In this document: piece by piece, positions 1-11,906 of the stretch
How positions within the stretch are numbered: position 1 is the first letter of the stretch
Layout: every line of letters starts with the position of its first letter
From: Montifringilla adamsi
Lineage: Eukaryota > Chordata > Aves > Passeriformes > Passeridae
NCBI GenBank assembly: GCA_017590115.1
Contig: JAGGNK010008670.1
Span: forward strand, 1,116,001-1,180,000
DNA: 64,000 nucleotides
Direction of reading: 5' to 3'
Notes under the pieces: generated by a model
The model's input: only the letters and a program-made list of their open reading frames with translations
Told to the model about the DNA's origin: nothing
Database searches by the model: none
Program-made: the position numbers and the translations under genes

Positions 1-339
1 ACTCACTAACTGGCTACACACACGTAAGACTATCTTACAGTAACTACGAGACGCCAAAAAATCAACAAACAGACCTGAAACCACAACCATGGTCCTAAAA
101 CTAGAACCAATACTTGCCAATCGTAACTCGTAGCTAAATCAACAACGACAAACGGGTCTACCAAGTGAACAAAAGCAGAAGCAGCCGAGATTGCACTGTA
201 CTGCCTACACAGCAGCCAACGGGCACTCCCTTCTCAATTTTAGGTCGTTGAACTTAGCCTGGAAAAATACTGTGAATTGAGAACTGCAGTGTACATTAGT
301 GGTACCAGGTGCTTATGCTCATAACGAAGCTGATCTTAC
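1..339 (-). other. CCNL1: CCNL1 intron 3 (partial)
   Basis: This is the intron downstream of CCNL1 exon 3, cut by the window edge. I could not find the next exon (expected to encode the second half of the cyclin box) in any frame. No CR1 or simple repeat is visible. Confidence 0.7.
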
Positions 340-449
340 CTTTTTGCTCTTAACTGCCGCAAGTGATGGAACACGTTGATCACGTCCCTTATCCGACGAG
401 GCGCCTCTTCGATTTTGGACGCGAGATTGATGCAGGCCATAGCAACAAT
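340..449 (-). CDS. CCNL1: CCNL1 coding exon 3
   Basis: The 110-bp exon encodes [20 protein letters not shown] then [16 protein letters not shown] plus two bases (AG), which would be completed by the next exon. The acceptor ends TTTTCAG; the donor is GTAAGA (339-334). Confidence 0.93.
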
Positions 450-1124
450 CTGAAAAGAAGCCCCGTTTCCGTTAAGCAAACAATTTTCAACCCAGATAAA
501 GTGAGAATTACGTAACTAAGAAGCAAATACGCCAGGCTCGAAGCGAGCGGCCAGCGTGGCGCGCGGCCGCCCCAGTCGCCCTCTCCCGGTGCCCCCGGGC
601 CGCGCTCACCTCGAAGCTGTGCTTGACGAAGGACTTGGAGTAGAAGAACCGATGGAACAGCACCTGCCCCGTCGCCATGGCCACCTGTGAGGGCAGAGCA
701 GGAGGAGGGAGAAGGAGCCGAGTCAGTGCCCTGGCCCAGCCGCCGCCATTTTGTGTGAGGCACCGCCGCCCCCCCGCGCCGCCTCACGCCCTTCCCGCCG
801 CCACAATGGCGGCACCCGCCCTTCCCTTCCCTCCCTGCCCCCCTGGAAGCCCCGGCAAGGGCTCACCTGCGGCAGCCGCAGCAGGATGCCGGCCGCCTGG
901 ATGAGCTCGCAGCCCAGGATGCGCAGGTCGGTCTCGCACTGCAGGTCCAGCCCGTCCTGCATGGAGGGGGTGGGAGAGAGCCGCTCCTCGGGGATCAGCG
1001 AGTGGTCGATGGTCAGAGACACCTCGGAGTAGAGCCGGTCGCCGATGAGGATGCCCGGAGCGGCGGGAGGAGGCGGCGGGGCAGGGGCGGCGGGCGCGGC
1101 GGGGCCCGGGTGCGCGGCGGCCAT
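340..1124 (-). CDS. CCNL1: Cyclin L1, N-terminal part (exons 1-3; gene continues off the left edge)
   Basis: Three exons read on the minus strand: 867-1124, 610-684 and 340-449. They join in frame (86 codons, 25 codons, then 36 codons plus 2 bases) to give about 147 residues. An Ala/Pro-rich start is followed by [20 protein letters not shown], then [20 protein letters not shown] and the start of the cyclin box ([39 protein letters not shown]). The [20 protein letters not shown] stretch distinguishes cyclin L1 from its paralogue cyclin L2. Known role: a nuclear-speckle cyclin that partners CDK11 and acts in pre-mRNA splicing. The second half of the cyclin box and the RS-rich tail lie outside the window. 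The start at 1124 is chosen because it is the methionine just ahead of the alanine-rich leader; in-frame sequence upstream is 5' UTR-like. It is transcribed away from VEPH1. Confidence 0.95.
610..684 (-). CDS. CCNL1: CCNL1 coding exon 2
   Basis: The 75-bp exon encodes [20 protein letters not shown] then KHSFE, the first cyclin-box helix. The acceptor is CACAG at 685-689, the donor GTGAGC below 610, and both ends are phase 0. Confidence 0.94.
867..1124 (-). CDS. CCNL1: CCNL1 coding exon 1
   Basis: The 258-bp exon starts at the ATG at 1124 and ends LLRLPQ. The donor reads GTGAGC (866 downward), phase 0. It encodes a low-complexity Ala/Pro leader of about 24 residues and the conserved pre-cyclin-box segment. 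Confidence 0.94.
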
Positions 1125-1303
1125 GGCGGCGGAGCGGGCGCACGCGACAGCGCCGCGCGCGCGCGGGGGGCGGCGGGAAAAAAGAGTCCGCGGGACACGC
1201 CCCGGGACCGGGAATGGGAACGGGAACAAGAACAGGGGACCGGGACAGGAACGGGAGTAAACCCGTGCGGAATAACGGAGGGAGCGGGAATGGTGCTGGA
1301 TAA

Positions 1304-1380
1304 CCACAGAATCACCCCAGGAGTTGCGGTTGGAAAGGATCTTCCAGGGTCAATCCAGTCCAACCCCTGCCATGGGCGGA
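1304..1380 (-). mobile_element. CR1 LINE fragment (3' end)
   Basis: The plus strand reads like the reverse complement of a CR1 3' end (CACAGAATCA ... GGTTGGAAAGGATCTTCC ... CCAACCCCTGCCATGGGC). It is short and diverged, and lies in the CCNL1 upstream region. Confidence 0.8.
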
Positions 1381-1689
1381 AACGTGGTACAGAATAGATA
1401 CAAAAATATAAAAGCAGCACCTAGGTTGTTAACCAGGGCTCAGGACCTGCATCCAAGCCCTGTCTTGAAGGTTTTGGTGCTCGGAATACGTCACATAGTG
1501 CAAACAAGATCGTAAATTTGAATGAAAATAATGTGGGTTAGTGTTGGCAAAAGGTGGGCTGCGCCTTTCCAGACTGGAAACGTCCAGCAGTAAGTTACCT
1601 CCAGTTTAATTTAGTAAGGAAAAACAAAATAAAAATTAACCAGCTCCAGCAGTTTTAGCCGTTGTAGGTAATAAATTCACAATAAACGA

Positions 1690-2085
1690 GGAAACATCCC
1701 ACATGGCGAGACGCGCGGAAGAGCACAGCGGCCGCTCACACCGCGCTCCCGGAGGCCGCCCTGGCGGCGCCAGCAGTGTCTCAGCGCTCCCGGCAGGGCC
1801 CGCATGTCGCGACATTCCCCCCCGCTGTCGCGACCACGCGGGACGCGGCCACCGGACCAGCCCCGGCGGATGCGTCACTTCTGGGAACAACCGCACCACC
1901 GTCGCGCGCCCCAGATCCCTCCGCGACCGTAACCGCACGCGCGCGCCAACCGGGAAAGCCCGCCCCCCCCGCGGCCCCTGATTGGCTCGCTGGATTTGAG
2001 TGGCAGCGGCGCCTGAGGGGCCGTGCCCGCCATGTTGTGTGGGGGTCAGGCGGCGGCCCCGCCTTGCCCCTGTTCCCCGGGGTCC
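1690..2085. promoter_or_regulatory. Second CpG island upstream of CCNL1, possible alternative or divergent promoter
   Basis: About 400 bp of CpG-dense sequence is separated from the CCNL1 island by AT-richer DNA holding a CR1 scrap. It contains an ATF/CREB-like TGCGTCAC at about 1870 and an inverted CCAAT box (ATTGG) at about 1981. Open frames through it on both strands reflect lack of stop codons in GC-rich DNA. It may be an upstream CCNL1 promoter or drive a divergent non-coding transcript; the sequence cannot decide. Confidence 0.5.
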
Positions 2086-2096
2086 CTCGGGAATAG

Positions 2097-2412
2097 TTAC
2101 AGAATCCCAGAAGTCGGAAAAATCCAGCGTCGAGTCCAAGCTGTGCCCGATGCCCACCTTGTCACCAGCCCAGAGCACTGAGTGCCACGTCCAGCCCTTC
2201 CTGGGACACCTCCAGGGATGGGCACTCCAAACCTCCCTGGGCAGCCCATGGAGAAATTCTTCGTGAAGCACACCCTGAGCCTGCCCTAGCCCAGCCTGAG
2301 GCTGTTCCCTCATCCCTGGGAGCACAGCCCGACCCCCGCGGCTGTCCCCTCCTGTCAGGAGTTGTGCAGAGCCACAAGGTTCCCCCTGAGCCTCCTTTGC
2401 TCCAGGCTGAGC
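2097..2412 (-). mobile_element. CR1 LINE fragment, CR1-Y/J-like
   Basis: The plus strand shows ACAGAATCCCAG, ACACCTCCAGGGATGGGCAC and CCTCCCTGGGCAGCC, then the further-upstream CR1 motif CTCCTTTGCTCCAGGCTGAG. It runs directly into the 38-bp minisatellite that grew from the CR1 sequence itself. Confidence 0.75.
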
Positions 2413-2415
2413 CCC

Positions 2416-2692
2416 TTCCCAGCTCCCTCAGCCGCTCCTGGGGCTCCATTCCCTTCCCAGCTCCCTCAGCCCCTCCTGGGGCTCCATTCCCTTCCCAGCT
2501 CCCTCAGCCCTTCCTGGGGCTCCATTCCCTTCCCAGCTCCCTCAGCCCTTCCTGGGGCTCCATTCCCTGCCCAGCTCAGCTCCTCCTGGTTCTCCATTCC
2601 CTTCCCAGCTCCCTCAGCCCTTCCTGGGGCTCCATTCCCTTCCCAGCTCCCTCAGCCCCTCCTGAGGCTCTATTCCTTTCCCAGCTCCCCCA
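2416..2692. repeat. 38-bp minisatellite, about 7.5 copies, CR1-derived
   Basis: Units begin TTCCCAGCTCCCTCAGCC at 2416, 2454, 2492, 2530, 2568, 2602, 2640 and 2678. The spacing is 38 bp except one 34-bp unit. The founding unit matches CR1 (compare the complementary stretch at about 23225), so this is local tandem amplification of a transposon segment. Long open frames across it are artefacts. Confidence 0.9.
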
Positions 2693-5600
2693 GGATCCAC
2701 GGGATCAGCCGTGAGGAGGAGGCCGAGGTGCTCGTGGTCTGCTCATCCTCCTCACAGGGTGTGGAGCAGCTCCTTGTTTTGCGTCACGGTTGTAGTCATT
2801 AATAAACCTCCCCACTTTTGCAAACATGTCTTTTAGAAAGGTGTCTGCAGTATGTTTGGTTTTCACCCTTCTTTTCCTGTTATATTTTGAGGCTTCAGAG
2901 TCTGTAACTATCACCAAAACAGTGGGTTTTTAATGGAAATAAAACATTTAATTATGCGCTCTTTTATGTGCAGGTTCATGACTCAGCAGGGATCCTGGCT
3001 ATTTGGAAAGGACATTATTTATTATTCACTTATTTGGAATAGTTCACCCTATTTCCCTGGCCCTTTGACAACCTCCCCTCCTATAACCATGTGCTGTACA
3101 ATTCCTGAGATTTTAAAAACAATTTTACACGGAATAAAAAAATCTCACCACCCACCTGGAACAGACTTTGGAGCTGTGATAACAGAGCCAAAAAAAGTCC
3201 TATGAACCCGCATGCTGGTGCTAAACACCTCTGCAATGGCAAAAGCAATTTACAGCCCAGGGAATGCACTGGAGGTTAAAGGAATAGTAATAAAAGGAGA
3301 GCTGGGAAAGTTGACTGTGACCCTCGGCCTGAAGTGAAATCCTGGGTTATGTGGTGTTTGCAGGAGGCAAACAGCACTTTCCATTTCCCTGCCAGGTACC
3401 GCCGTGTGCCAGAGGGGCTGGAAAGGAGCAAAAACGAGTCATGGAAGCAGCAGGTGTCAGCGCAGTGGAATTTGCCCTTTTTTAATTTTTTCTTTTTTTT
3501 CCATGCACACACCCATCATTTATTGCTTTCAACGCACTCCAGTTTTCCAGGTTGCCCTTTGATATTTCAAAAAGCCGGAGAGATTTGTACTTGCTCTCCT
3601 TACGCAGCTCAACCCGTTCTTACCAATCCGTGATGTTTTTTACGTGAGTGTTTTTGAACTCGATAAGGACGAGCAGTGCCTTGTCCCCTCGGCAGCAGGA
3701 GCAGTGCTCTGTTGCCAGGACACTGCTGGAAAACAGCATCAATCAATAATTGCTGCTTGAGTCATGAGGAGACATTAACGAGCCTGCTTCTCCTGGAGCC
3801 CTTTGGCCTGGAGCTCTGCAGGCCACGGAAGCTCCTCTTCGAATCAGTTGTGCACAAATGTAAACTGATTTTGTCCTTCCAGGTGTCTGATTGCAGTGAG
3901 AGATACCAAAGCTGAGCGATAAAAAAAGGGAAAAAAGGAAAGACCTCATGAAAAGCGAGTTTTGGATATCCCAAACTCTCTCCTCTGGTGGGCCGTGCCT
4001 AAATCCCCTCAGGATTTACACACTTGGCAGCAAATGTTTCCCAGAACAAAATACAAAACGTTTCTTAGAAAATTACTGCAAATTACAGTGTGCAATTACC
4101 TTAACAGAGAAGAAAGGATTATTTTGGGAAAATAAGAATCTGTGGTGACAGAAAAATCTGATTTCCTTGAAGAATGATGGCTGTAAGAAAACAACGTCAC
4201 AGGAGTATAGGCAGCAAAATATTTTGACATGAGCTGATATCTAAAAGTTTCTGCTGTCATATCAAATAGATGAGACTAAGATAATACAAGTTAGATCAAG
4301 TTATTGATCAATTTATTCTTTAAATTCTAAAATCTCCAAAGTAAAGCATCAGTTGAAAGGTGTTAGTTTCTTTTTTTTTTTTTTTTCTATCAAGCATTTA
4401 GGAGATTGACTTTAATTCTTCATGCTGAATGTGATAAACTAACTGAGAATCTGGAATTCCCTTCCACCTCAGTCATAAAAATCTGCCTTATCAGCTGGAA
4501 CAGGACTTCTGATGGCAAGCACAGCCCCCGCATGTGTCAAGTACTGGGTTTGCATTGATAGAAAAGTTTGGTGCCAAAAAAAACTTGGCAATAGGAGTTA
4601 TTCCAGCTGGATAAACAGTGTTTTGCTCTGCCAAATTATAACTTGAAGAGAAATTCGTTAGATACCTTTATGAAAGATTTACAGAGATTCCAATTTTGGG
4701 TTCTGAATTAACAGCTCAGAGGAACAAGGAGGATTATTTGAAATCGTTCCCAGAGGGTGAGTTCTTTAAGCTCTTACTCACTGGTTTTGAAAGAGAAAAG
4801 AGGAACTGAGCAGTGGAGTCACACCCTGCAGTTTGCCCCGTGAATAACCGGGTGTGAAACCAGGGCAGTCGGGATACACTTGGCTGTAAATGTTTCTCTC
4901 TTTCAGCTCAACTGAGCCTTCACCTTCCACTCCCCCAGTCCCTCCCTGCCTTGGTTTCAGTGGAATTCCTCTCACTCATTTCTCATTTACTGCAGTGGAG
5001 GCACAGCTGGCGACTGGCTTAAAGTATCGAGAAACGATTTAAACATTGCTCACGTCTGAAAGCAGGTTTGTTTCAATTATTCTGTCATCTAGAATGTAAA
5101 ATTCACTGTAGAACTGGAACATTTCTGCTCTAAAACCTCATACTCAAGGCACGACATTTGTTGCCTTTTGATTTCCCAGTAAATCTGCATTTTTGTGAGC
5201 GTTATACAGATTTTTCAGAAGATTTAGGGCCTAAATGAAGCCTGTTTCTCTCAGTTCATGAGTTTATGGACTCGAGGCTTCAGGTTTCCCATCACAACAC
5301 ACACAAATTGCTTCAACTTCCACCAAAGGTATTGGGAAAACAAGTAAGGAATACTCACCATGTATTAAAATTAGTTTCTCCAAATGTTCACCAGCTCACC
5401 TATCTGCAACAGTAGTATTAATAGAAACAAATATACAAATATAGCAGTTTGATGCATTTGCAAACTGAACATCAGGCTTGAAGTCACTGAAGTTCAAACC
5501 TATTTTCCAGCACATTTAGACACACTGGTATTCCAGCACTTTTCCGCACGTGGAATTTGATTTATTGGATCTTATCAAGGCCCACTGGGGCATGGATCAG

Positions 5601-6890
5601 CAGCAATAACAACCTTTAAGGCTGGATCCTCGGGCTTCTCTCTCTGCAGAGGTTGGGTGTGAGCAGCCTTAGCCCTTCCTTCCACAGGGTGTGTCCGTGC
5701 GTGGCTGGCCACGAGCAGCTGGAATTCTGCGTGAGCAGCTGGAATTCTGCGTGGGCAGCGCCGGGGCGTGGAAGGACAGCTTTGCACTGAACTGGTAATT
5801 GCCCCACAGTGTGACAGCCATGTGGTGACATCTCTGCTGCCTCGTGGCTCCCAGGGCAGGTGGTTTCTGCTGTGCCCCAGGTTTGACTCAGCACTGCCGG
5901 TGACACCCGAAACCGTGAAGGTGTGACAGGAGCAAACAGGCTGCTTCATGTCCCCGGTGGCACAGCCGGTCCCGGGCGGGTGACAAACCCTTCTGGCCTC
6001 CTTTGGGAATGAGGAGAAAAGCACAGCCAGCCTGGGTGACATCCCCACCAGTGTGTCACCTGAAATCCCATCTGGCCCAGTGGAATGCTGGGGTTCCCAG
6101 CTGGGGTAAGAAAACTGGGAAAACAGCACCTGGGAGAGATGATGGCGAGTGTGGCCCAGGCTCCCAAACCCCCTGTGCTTCAGCAAGGGGCTCTGGAACA
6201 CTGCATCCTCCTGATGGGAAAGGCCTGAGCAGGGAACGTGCCTGGCTTTGTCCCTGGGGTGCCATCCCCTCCCGTGTCCTTGTGTGCAGGTGTGGGTGTC
6301 CCAGCTCTGTCCCCACTGAGCAGGGGCAGGAGGGAGCACGGAGGAGCCACTGGCACAGAGGGGACAGAGGAGAACAGGCTGTATCCTGCACGGCTCACGT
6401 CAGGGACAGATATAGCTCCAGCTCTGGCAGGAGCACGTTTGTCACTATGACGAGACCCCTGAACTATTTTTAGAGCTTTCCTCATGAGTCTGCAGCTCTG
6501 AAGGACAGAAAAAGAAAGATGAGGCTGGCTTGGCTGGCCAGGCTTACCCAGCTCTTGTGGGGCAGGAGCTGAGGAGTGTGTGCCAGCAGGGACAAGACAC
6601 CTCCAGGAGCTGAGGAACACGTGGACATGGACAAGGCACCTCCAGGAGATGAGGAGCATGGATGAGCCACCAAGTGCAGTGTCTGGTTCTGTCGTGACTG
6701 TGGCACTCAGCCTGCACAGCCCAGCATCACCTGTGCCAGCAGGCTGAGCCCAGGTGAGCATTCCCGAGCTCCACCTGTTTAAGATGGAATAGCTTTCCCC
6801 AGGAATTGCCTTGCTGTGCAGGCTCAGGGCTTTGGGAGCCTTGGGGTGTTTCCTGCCCACCCAGACTGTGTTAGCAACCCTGGCACGGCC
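2693..6890. other. Intergenic stretch, no gene recognised
   Basis: Mostly AT-rich unique sequence from 2.8 to 5.6 kb, with a T-tract at about 4371-4387, then GC-richer sequence with two direct copies of a 20-bp unit (GAGCAGCTGGAATTCTGCGT) at 5713-5752. Several long open frames at 5.6-7.1 kb show no recognisable motifs and overlap on opposite strands, as expected for stop-poor GC-rich DNA. Confidence 0.6.
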
Positions 6891-6966
6891 CAGAGGGACA
6901 CCCCAGTGCCAGAGGGACAACCCAGTGCCAGAGGGACACCCCAGTGCCAGAGGGACACCCCAGTGC
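6891..6966. repeat. 19-bp minisatellite, 4 copies
   Basis: Four head-to-tail units CAGAGGGACACCCCAGTGC start at 6891, 6910, 6929 and 6948, with a single substitution in the second. Confidence 0.92.
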
Positions 6967-7934
6967 CACCTTGCTGTGCAGCAGGAGCACAGGTGGCTGT
7001 CCCAGGCAGGCTCCCGGCACACAGCGTGGCTGTGAGCCCCGAGAGGCCCCGTGTGAGCACACCCAGCCACATCCTGCTGCTGAGGGCAGAGCTGTCACCA
7101 AAACCCTCTTATCAGATCTTGGGGAAGGAAACGTGCAGCAGCCCACGGTGCCGGCAGGTGCTTCCCCCGCGCAGACACGGCGTACAGAGATGCTTCACCT
7201 CAAGGAAATACCGAGCAAATCTGTCACCGCTTTACCATTCGCACATTTGCATTTCCCGGGCTGCGACCAGCGCGGGCCAGGGTGAGGCGAGGTCAGGAGG
7301 GCAGCACCGGGCACGGCCAGGGGAGCCAGGTGTTCAGATCTGCTCTGCAAGGCTCTGACACCATCTCCTGCTGGGCTTTTGTGGCCACAACTCAGTGCTC
7401 TGCTCGTGAGCAAGAGCTCATTTTGTGTATAAATGAAAAAAAGCTGCTTTAATATTAAACAAGTGGTTACTTCTGTCATCCAAGTGTTAAAATACCAGTT
7501 GGCAAAGCAAGGAGGGCACAGAGCAGAGCTGGGGGTGATGTCAGCTGGCCTCTTCTCCCCCTGCAGGAGTGAATTCCTGTCATGGTCTGTGAGCCCTTCA
7601 AGCATTTCTTCATGGCTTTGCAAGTTTGTTCTGCTTTTAAAGCATTTTCAAGTGTCTCCTTAACCTCAAGAGGTCTTTTATGCTATTTTTTCCTCCTCAG
7701 AGAATGATTCACAGCAGAAAGATCAGGGCCATCAGGTCCTTGCCTCTTCATCTACTGCTCTGTCTGACTTTACTTCTCCTGCACTATCTGAATGACCTCT
7801 GAGCCAGTGGCAAATTCCCCACTGGCTGCAATAAAACATGAAATTCTGTCCTTGGGAGAGCAGGGCAGTGCAGAAAAGCAGCACAAGCTCGCTGGGGTGT
7901 GTATTACACTGACACAAGCGAGAGGGTGAGCTCA

Positions 7935-8080
7935 GGAGGACGTGGGGAAGGAATTCCTCCCTGGCAGGGTGCGAGGCCCTGGCACAGGGTGCCCACAGGA
8001 GCTGTGCCTTCCTCTGGAGCCCCCTGGGACACTGCAGGTGTCCCTTTAAAGGCCCTTCCAAGCCAAACCATTCCATGGAA
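7935..8080 (+). mobile_element. CR1 LINE fragment
   Basis: Sense-orientation CR1: GGAAGGAATTCCTCCCTGGC, CCTGGCACAGGGTGCCCAC, then the 3' part CCTTCCAAGCCAAACCATTC. The internal copy is shortened. Confidence 0.85.
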
Positions 8081-10977
8081 AAGCTCATATTGTACCTCAA
8101 CATTCAAGAATGTGAAACAGCCTTTAATTTTATATCTTTGTACTATTTTTTTTTTGACAGACTTCGCTGTAGTGTAGGGTTAACTAAAAGCCAAAATATA
8201 ATTCCATTAACGACTTGCCGGTGGTGAATTTCACTGGCTTTGTTTGAATAAGACGGCAGTCAGTATTCGTGGGCTTTTTCAAGGGGTTGTTTGCCATCTA
8301 GTGGGTTGTTGGGATTTTGCAGAAAAGCCTCAAGATGGTTATTTTTGTGTCACCCCCTCCGTCACGGGATGGGCAAAAGGAACACGAGCAGCAAGAGCCT
8401 CTCCAGGAAAGGGAGGGGATATCAAAGTGAGAATACACGGGCAAGATTTTCCTTACTGATGTAACAACAGCAATATTGAACACACCCAGATATTGCCGCT
8501 GACAGCTCACGAGCCATTTGTAAATAGAATAAATTGGTTATTTGAAGTAATTAGTTATTCATATCATCAATAAGCTCTCCATCCCCAGAGCACCAAGAGA
8601 AAATTGGCATTTCAGCACACAGAAGGTGTGCATTGCCAAGGTGTACTGGTGTGTAAATTTAGTCTGGGGTGTCCACATCTCAGAATATTTTCAGTTCCTG
8701 TTAGTTAAGGGAATTGCACAAAGGAATAAAATTAATTTTTAAAAATCATGTTAATAAGTAATTTATGAGGGTGTGGGAAGACATTTTGTTCAAGGATTGA
8801 AATTGGGATTTCTGTCTTTATGAGCAAAGTTGCCCCACAGTGTACAGTATCATACATTAGAGTAAGGCTTGTCTTTAATATAAATCTCCTTTTAGTCAAC
8901 ATTATTGAGTAGTTCCGTCACTCATTTTTTGAGCAGATTAGAGTCTGAACTAGGGGATTCTTAACGATTCTTTAAGCCTTCTCTAGTTTCTGGAAAGACT
9001 CACAATATAATTTTCTAGTATTTTCCTAAATTATTTAAAACATGGGGTTTGGCAAGTGTATGTTATAAGAATGCTCAGCAATCTCTGTAACACCTTTTCC
9101 AAAGTTCAGGTGAGAGAAATCCTCTACAATAAATTACTGAGCAGTTTCTTGTACAGGGCCCTGCACCCAGCAGGAGGCAGCACTTTACTGCAAAACAATC
9201 CAAAACTTCTGTGTGTGACTTCAGCTACAACTCAATTTTGAGGTGAATTAAACTGGAAAAAAACCCATAACAACACCCTCGGTCTGGTGCCTGTGTGCAG
9301 CAGCTTTGACAGAGGCTGTGCAGAGTCGGGAGTGGCTCCTGCAGTTCTGCTCCTCCCCAGGCAGGGAAGGGAGGCCGGGGGGGCTCAGCCCCTCCAGGGG
9401 GAGGGTGGAAGCTCAGGGGTCTTTTAGAAGGGAAATTCCACATTTCTCCTGCACTAGTTGCAAATAGGACCGTGCTAATACAGGGTGATGTCAGGTTCAA
9501 AATGTGTTAATCCTGATTTTGTGGCCCTTTTGTGCCTGCAGGTATTGCCAGGAGGGCTGGAAGAAAGGCTTCTGACCCTGTTGTGCAGCAGAGCAAGACT
9601 TGTGGTGATTCTACCCTCGAACTGTGCCAGAAGTCTGCTCTGGTGCCGCAGAGAAACGCCAGAGGGGATCAGCAAAATTCAATTGCTCCCTTAAAGTCCA
9701 TTTGCATATGTCTTTATCAAGAGAAAAGTCACAATTTACCGTAATTACCATTTTTACTGCACTAGAGCTGAACAGAAAAGCTGGATGGCTCAGCCAGCTG
9801 AAAGCACCAGAACCTCAGCCCATGCACGGAGCAGTTCTGGCTCTCCTGTGCCCACAGCACACCAAAATAACCAATTTGGGATTTCAGACAGGTGGATTTC
9901 ACAGGCTGGGCTCCCCCAATTATTGATTGCCCATCCCCTCTGTCTGGAGCAGAGCAAGGCTGTCCCCAAAGCTCTTGGCTCCTTTGGGATAACACCAAAG
10001 GCCAGGTGCTGGACACTCACCTGCTTCCCTTGGCACAGCAGCACCTGCAGGGAGGTGGGACCAGCTGGGACCTCCTGAACCCCAAACATGTGGATATGAG
10101 CAGATATCCTGCTCCTGGAACTCTTCTCAAGGAGTCCAAGACCAAGCAGGCCACAGCATGGCTTTCTCCATGTCACCACCCAACTGCCAGCACATCCAGG
10201 AGCTTCATGGGTCAGAGACAAGCATGTTGTTCTTTTAGGTGGACTTTCCCTGCTCCCCATTTTTGGCCTGTGGAGCCAAAAAAAATCTCCCCACCCAGCA
10301 GTCCTGAGCCTCAATCCCCTCCTTCCATCAGCAAATCCTACTCATCCTCTCCATGCCCACGTTATTTATCCCTCTGCCACCTGCACGTTACTGCCCAAAC
10401 GCCTGCAGCTGGACCTCTGTCAGCACGGGGAGCCAGGCACTCTCCTCTATGCCCACCTCTCCAGGAGCTCAGAAAACCTCGTGTGCTCCATGATTAATGG
10501 GAATGTTCCAGACAGCTCTGACAAAGTCCAGCTGAGCACTCTGCAGGGCTGTTTTTCCCAAGCCACGTTTTGGGATGCAGCGATGGCTGAGGGAGTGAGA
10601 GCCCTGTAACCTCACACATCAGCTCAAATAAAGGAAAGATGTCTCCATCACAGGCCTGTCAGGGTTTAGGCTGCCCAAACAATCTGCGAGTGTTTAACAA
10701 GCTGCTGAAAACCACTGGTGGACAAAAGGCATTTCTGGCATTTTTGGATTTCGTGTCAAGCTGAGTTCCCTAACCCAAAATGTAATGATCAAAACAAGAT
10801 GCATCTCTCTGCACTTCTGCCGTGACCAGGCCCGGTGGCAACTGTGGCTGTAAAACAACATCAGCAACAGCCCAAAGGTGTTAGTGGACACTGTGCTTCC
10901 ATGATTTCCCTGGTGCTGGCATTGTCCTGCTCTCTGCTGGCTGGGCAGTGGGACACAGAGGGACTTCATGGAACCAG
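8081..10977. other. Intergenic stretch, no gene recognised
   Basis: AT-rich unique sequence (8.1-9.3 kb) followed by mixed-composition sequence. I see no repeat family, splice-flanked conserved exon or RNA gene here. Confidence 0.5.
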
Positions 10978-11106
10978 CAGCTGTCCCTGGAAGTGTCCCA
11001 GGCCAAGCTGGACAGGGCTTGGAGCACCCTGGGACACTGCAAGGTGTGGGACCAGGTGGTCTTTTATGTCCCCTCCAAGCTGAACCATTCTGGGATTCTG
11101 TGACTC
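10978..11106 (+). mobile_element. CR1 LINE 3' fragment
   Basis: Sense-orientation CR1 3' end: CCTGGAAGTGTCCCAGGCCA, GGACAGGGCTTGGAGCA, then TGAACCATTCTGGGATTCTG. Confidence 0.88.
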
Positions 11107-11906
11107 TGAGCTGAGGCACAGTCATGGACAGCTGGAAAAACAGACTCTGCTGTTGCCTAAACACCACCTGCACCGGAGCAAAGGATCCTCACACTCGTGT
11201 CCTTCAAAGCAAGAACAACACCCTGGTCACGAATGTTTTCCCTTGGGCTGGAGGCCCCGCAGCTCAGCCAGGCTGGGCTCTCTGGTCCCTGCTCTGCCCT
11301 GGGACACGTGGCCTCCTCCTGCTGTTTTCCCCCAAGGAAAGCTGCTTCCACCACAGGCAGCCCCGGAGCCTTTGCCGGGAGCGCCGTGGTGACGCAAAGT
11401 TATCCTTTACAAACTCCCACAAACAAAACCCTCTCACACACACATCTTTTCCACGAAGAGCTGCCAGTGAAAACCAGGGGTTTTTGCTCCTAACCCCGAG
11501 GCATTGGCGTTGCTTCTGTCATCCTGGATTTTCAATGACCTTTACCCACGCTCTGGGTGGTGGAACCACATCCAAGGCAGTGGCTGAGCAGTGCCCGGGG
11601 GTGGCCGTGGTGCCACTGAGCCCAAGGAGCCACCTGCTGTGGCACTGCCAGCAGAGGCATGGCCTGCCTGGGAAGGATCCACTGTCCCCATCCATCCCCT
11701 CTAGGACACACAGCCACCAAGGTCCACGCTGATTTTCCTGCTGAGGAGGAGCCGGAAGGGAAGGGCAGGGGCAGAGATCAGGAGGCAAATCTTGGCTCTC
11801 AAACAATAGCTATTGTGTAAATGTATTTTTACTTCTGTCCTAAAAAAAAACCAAGTGATTTTGGTGTGTCCTGAAAATTGCAGTTACTTAAATGCCAGGA
11901 TTTTTG

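Larger units (their letters stand above)
540..1260 (-). promoter_or_regulatory. CCNL1: CpG island and likely promoter of CCNL1
   Basis: GC-rich, CpG-dense sequence covers exons 1-2 and about 140 bp upstream of the ATG. It includes a GC-box-like GGGGGGCGGCGGG near 1167 and a run of GGGAC/GGGAAC repeats at about 1200-1256. No TATA box is seen. The exact transcription start cannot be fixed from sequence. Confidence 0.65.

Noticed and set aside
2362..2802. Plus-strand frames of Pro/Ser/Phe-rich repeats (GAPFPSQLPQP type)
   Set aside because: Translation of the 38-bp CR1-derived minisatellite, not a collagen-like or mucin gene.
5575..7072. Long overlapping open frames (up to about 300 codons) on both strands at 5.6-7.1 kb
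   Set aside because: The translations are Pro/Ser/Cys/Trp-rich, mutually antisense, include minisatellite sequence and contain no recognisable domain. They fit chance openness in GC-rich DNA.
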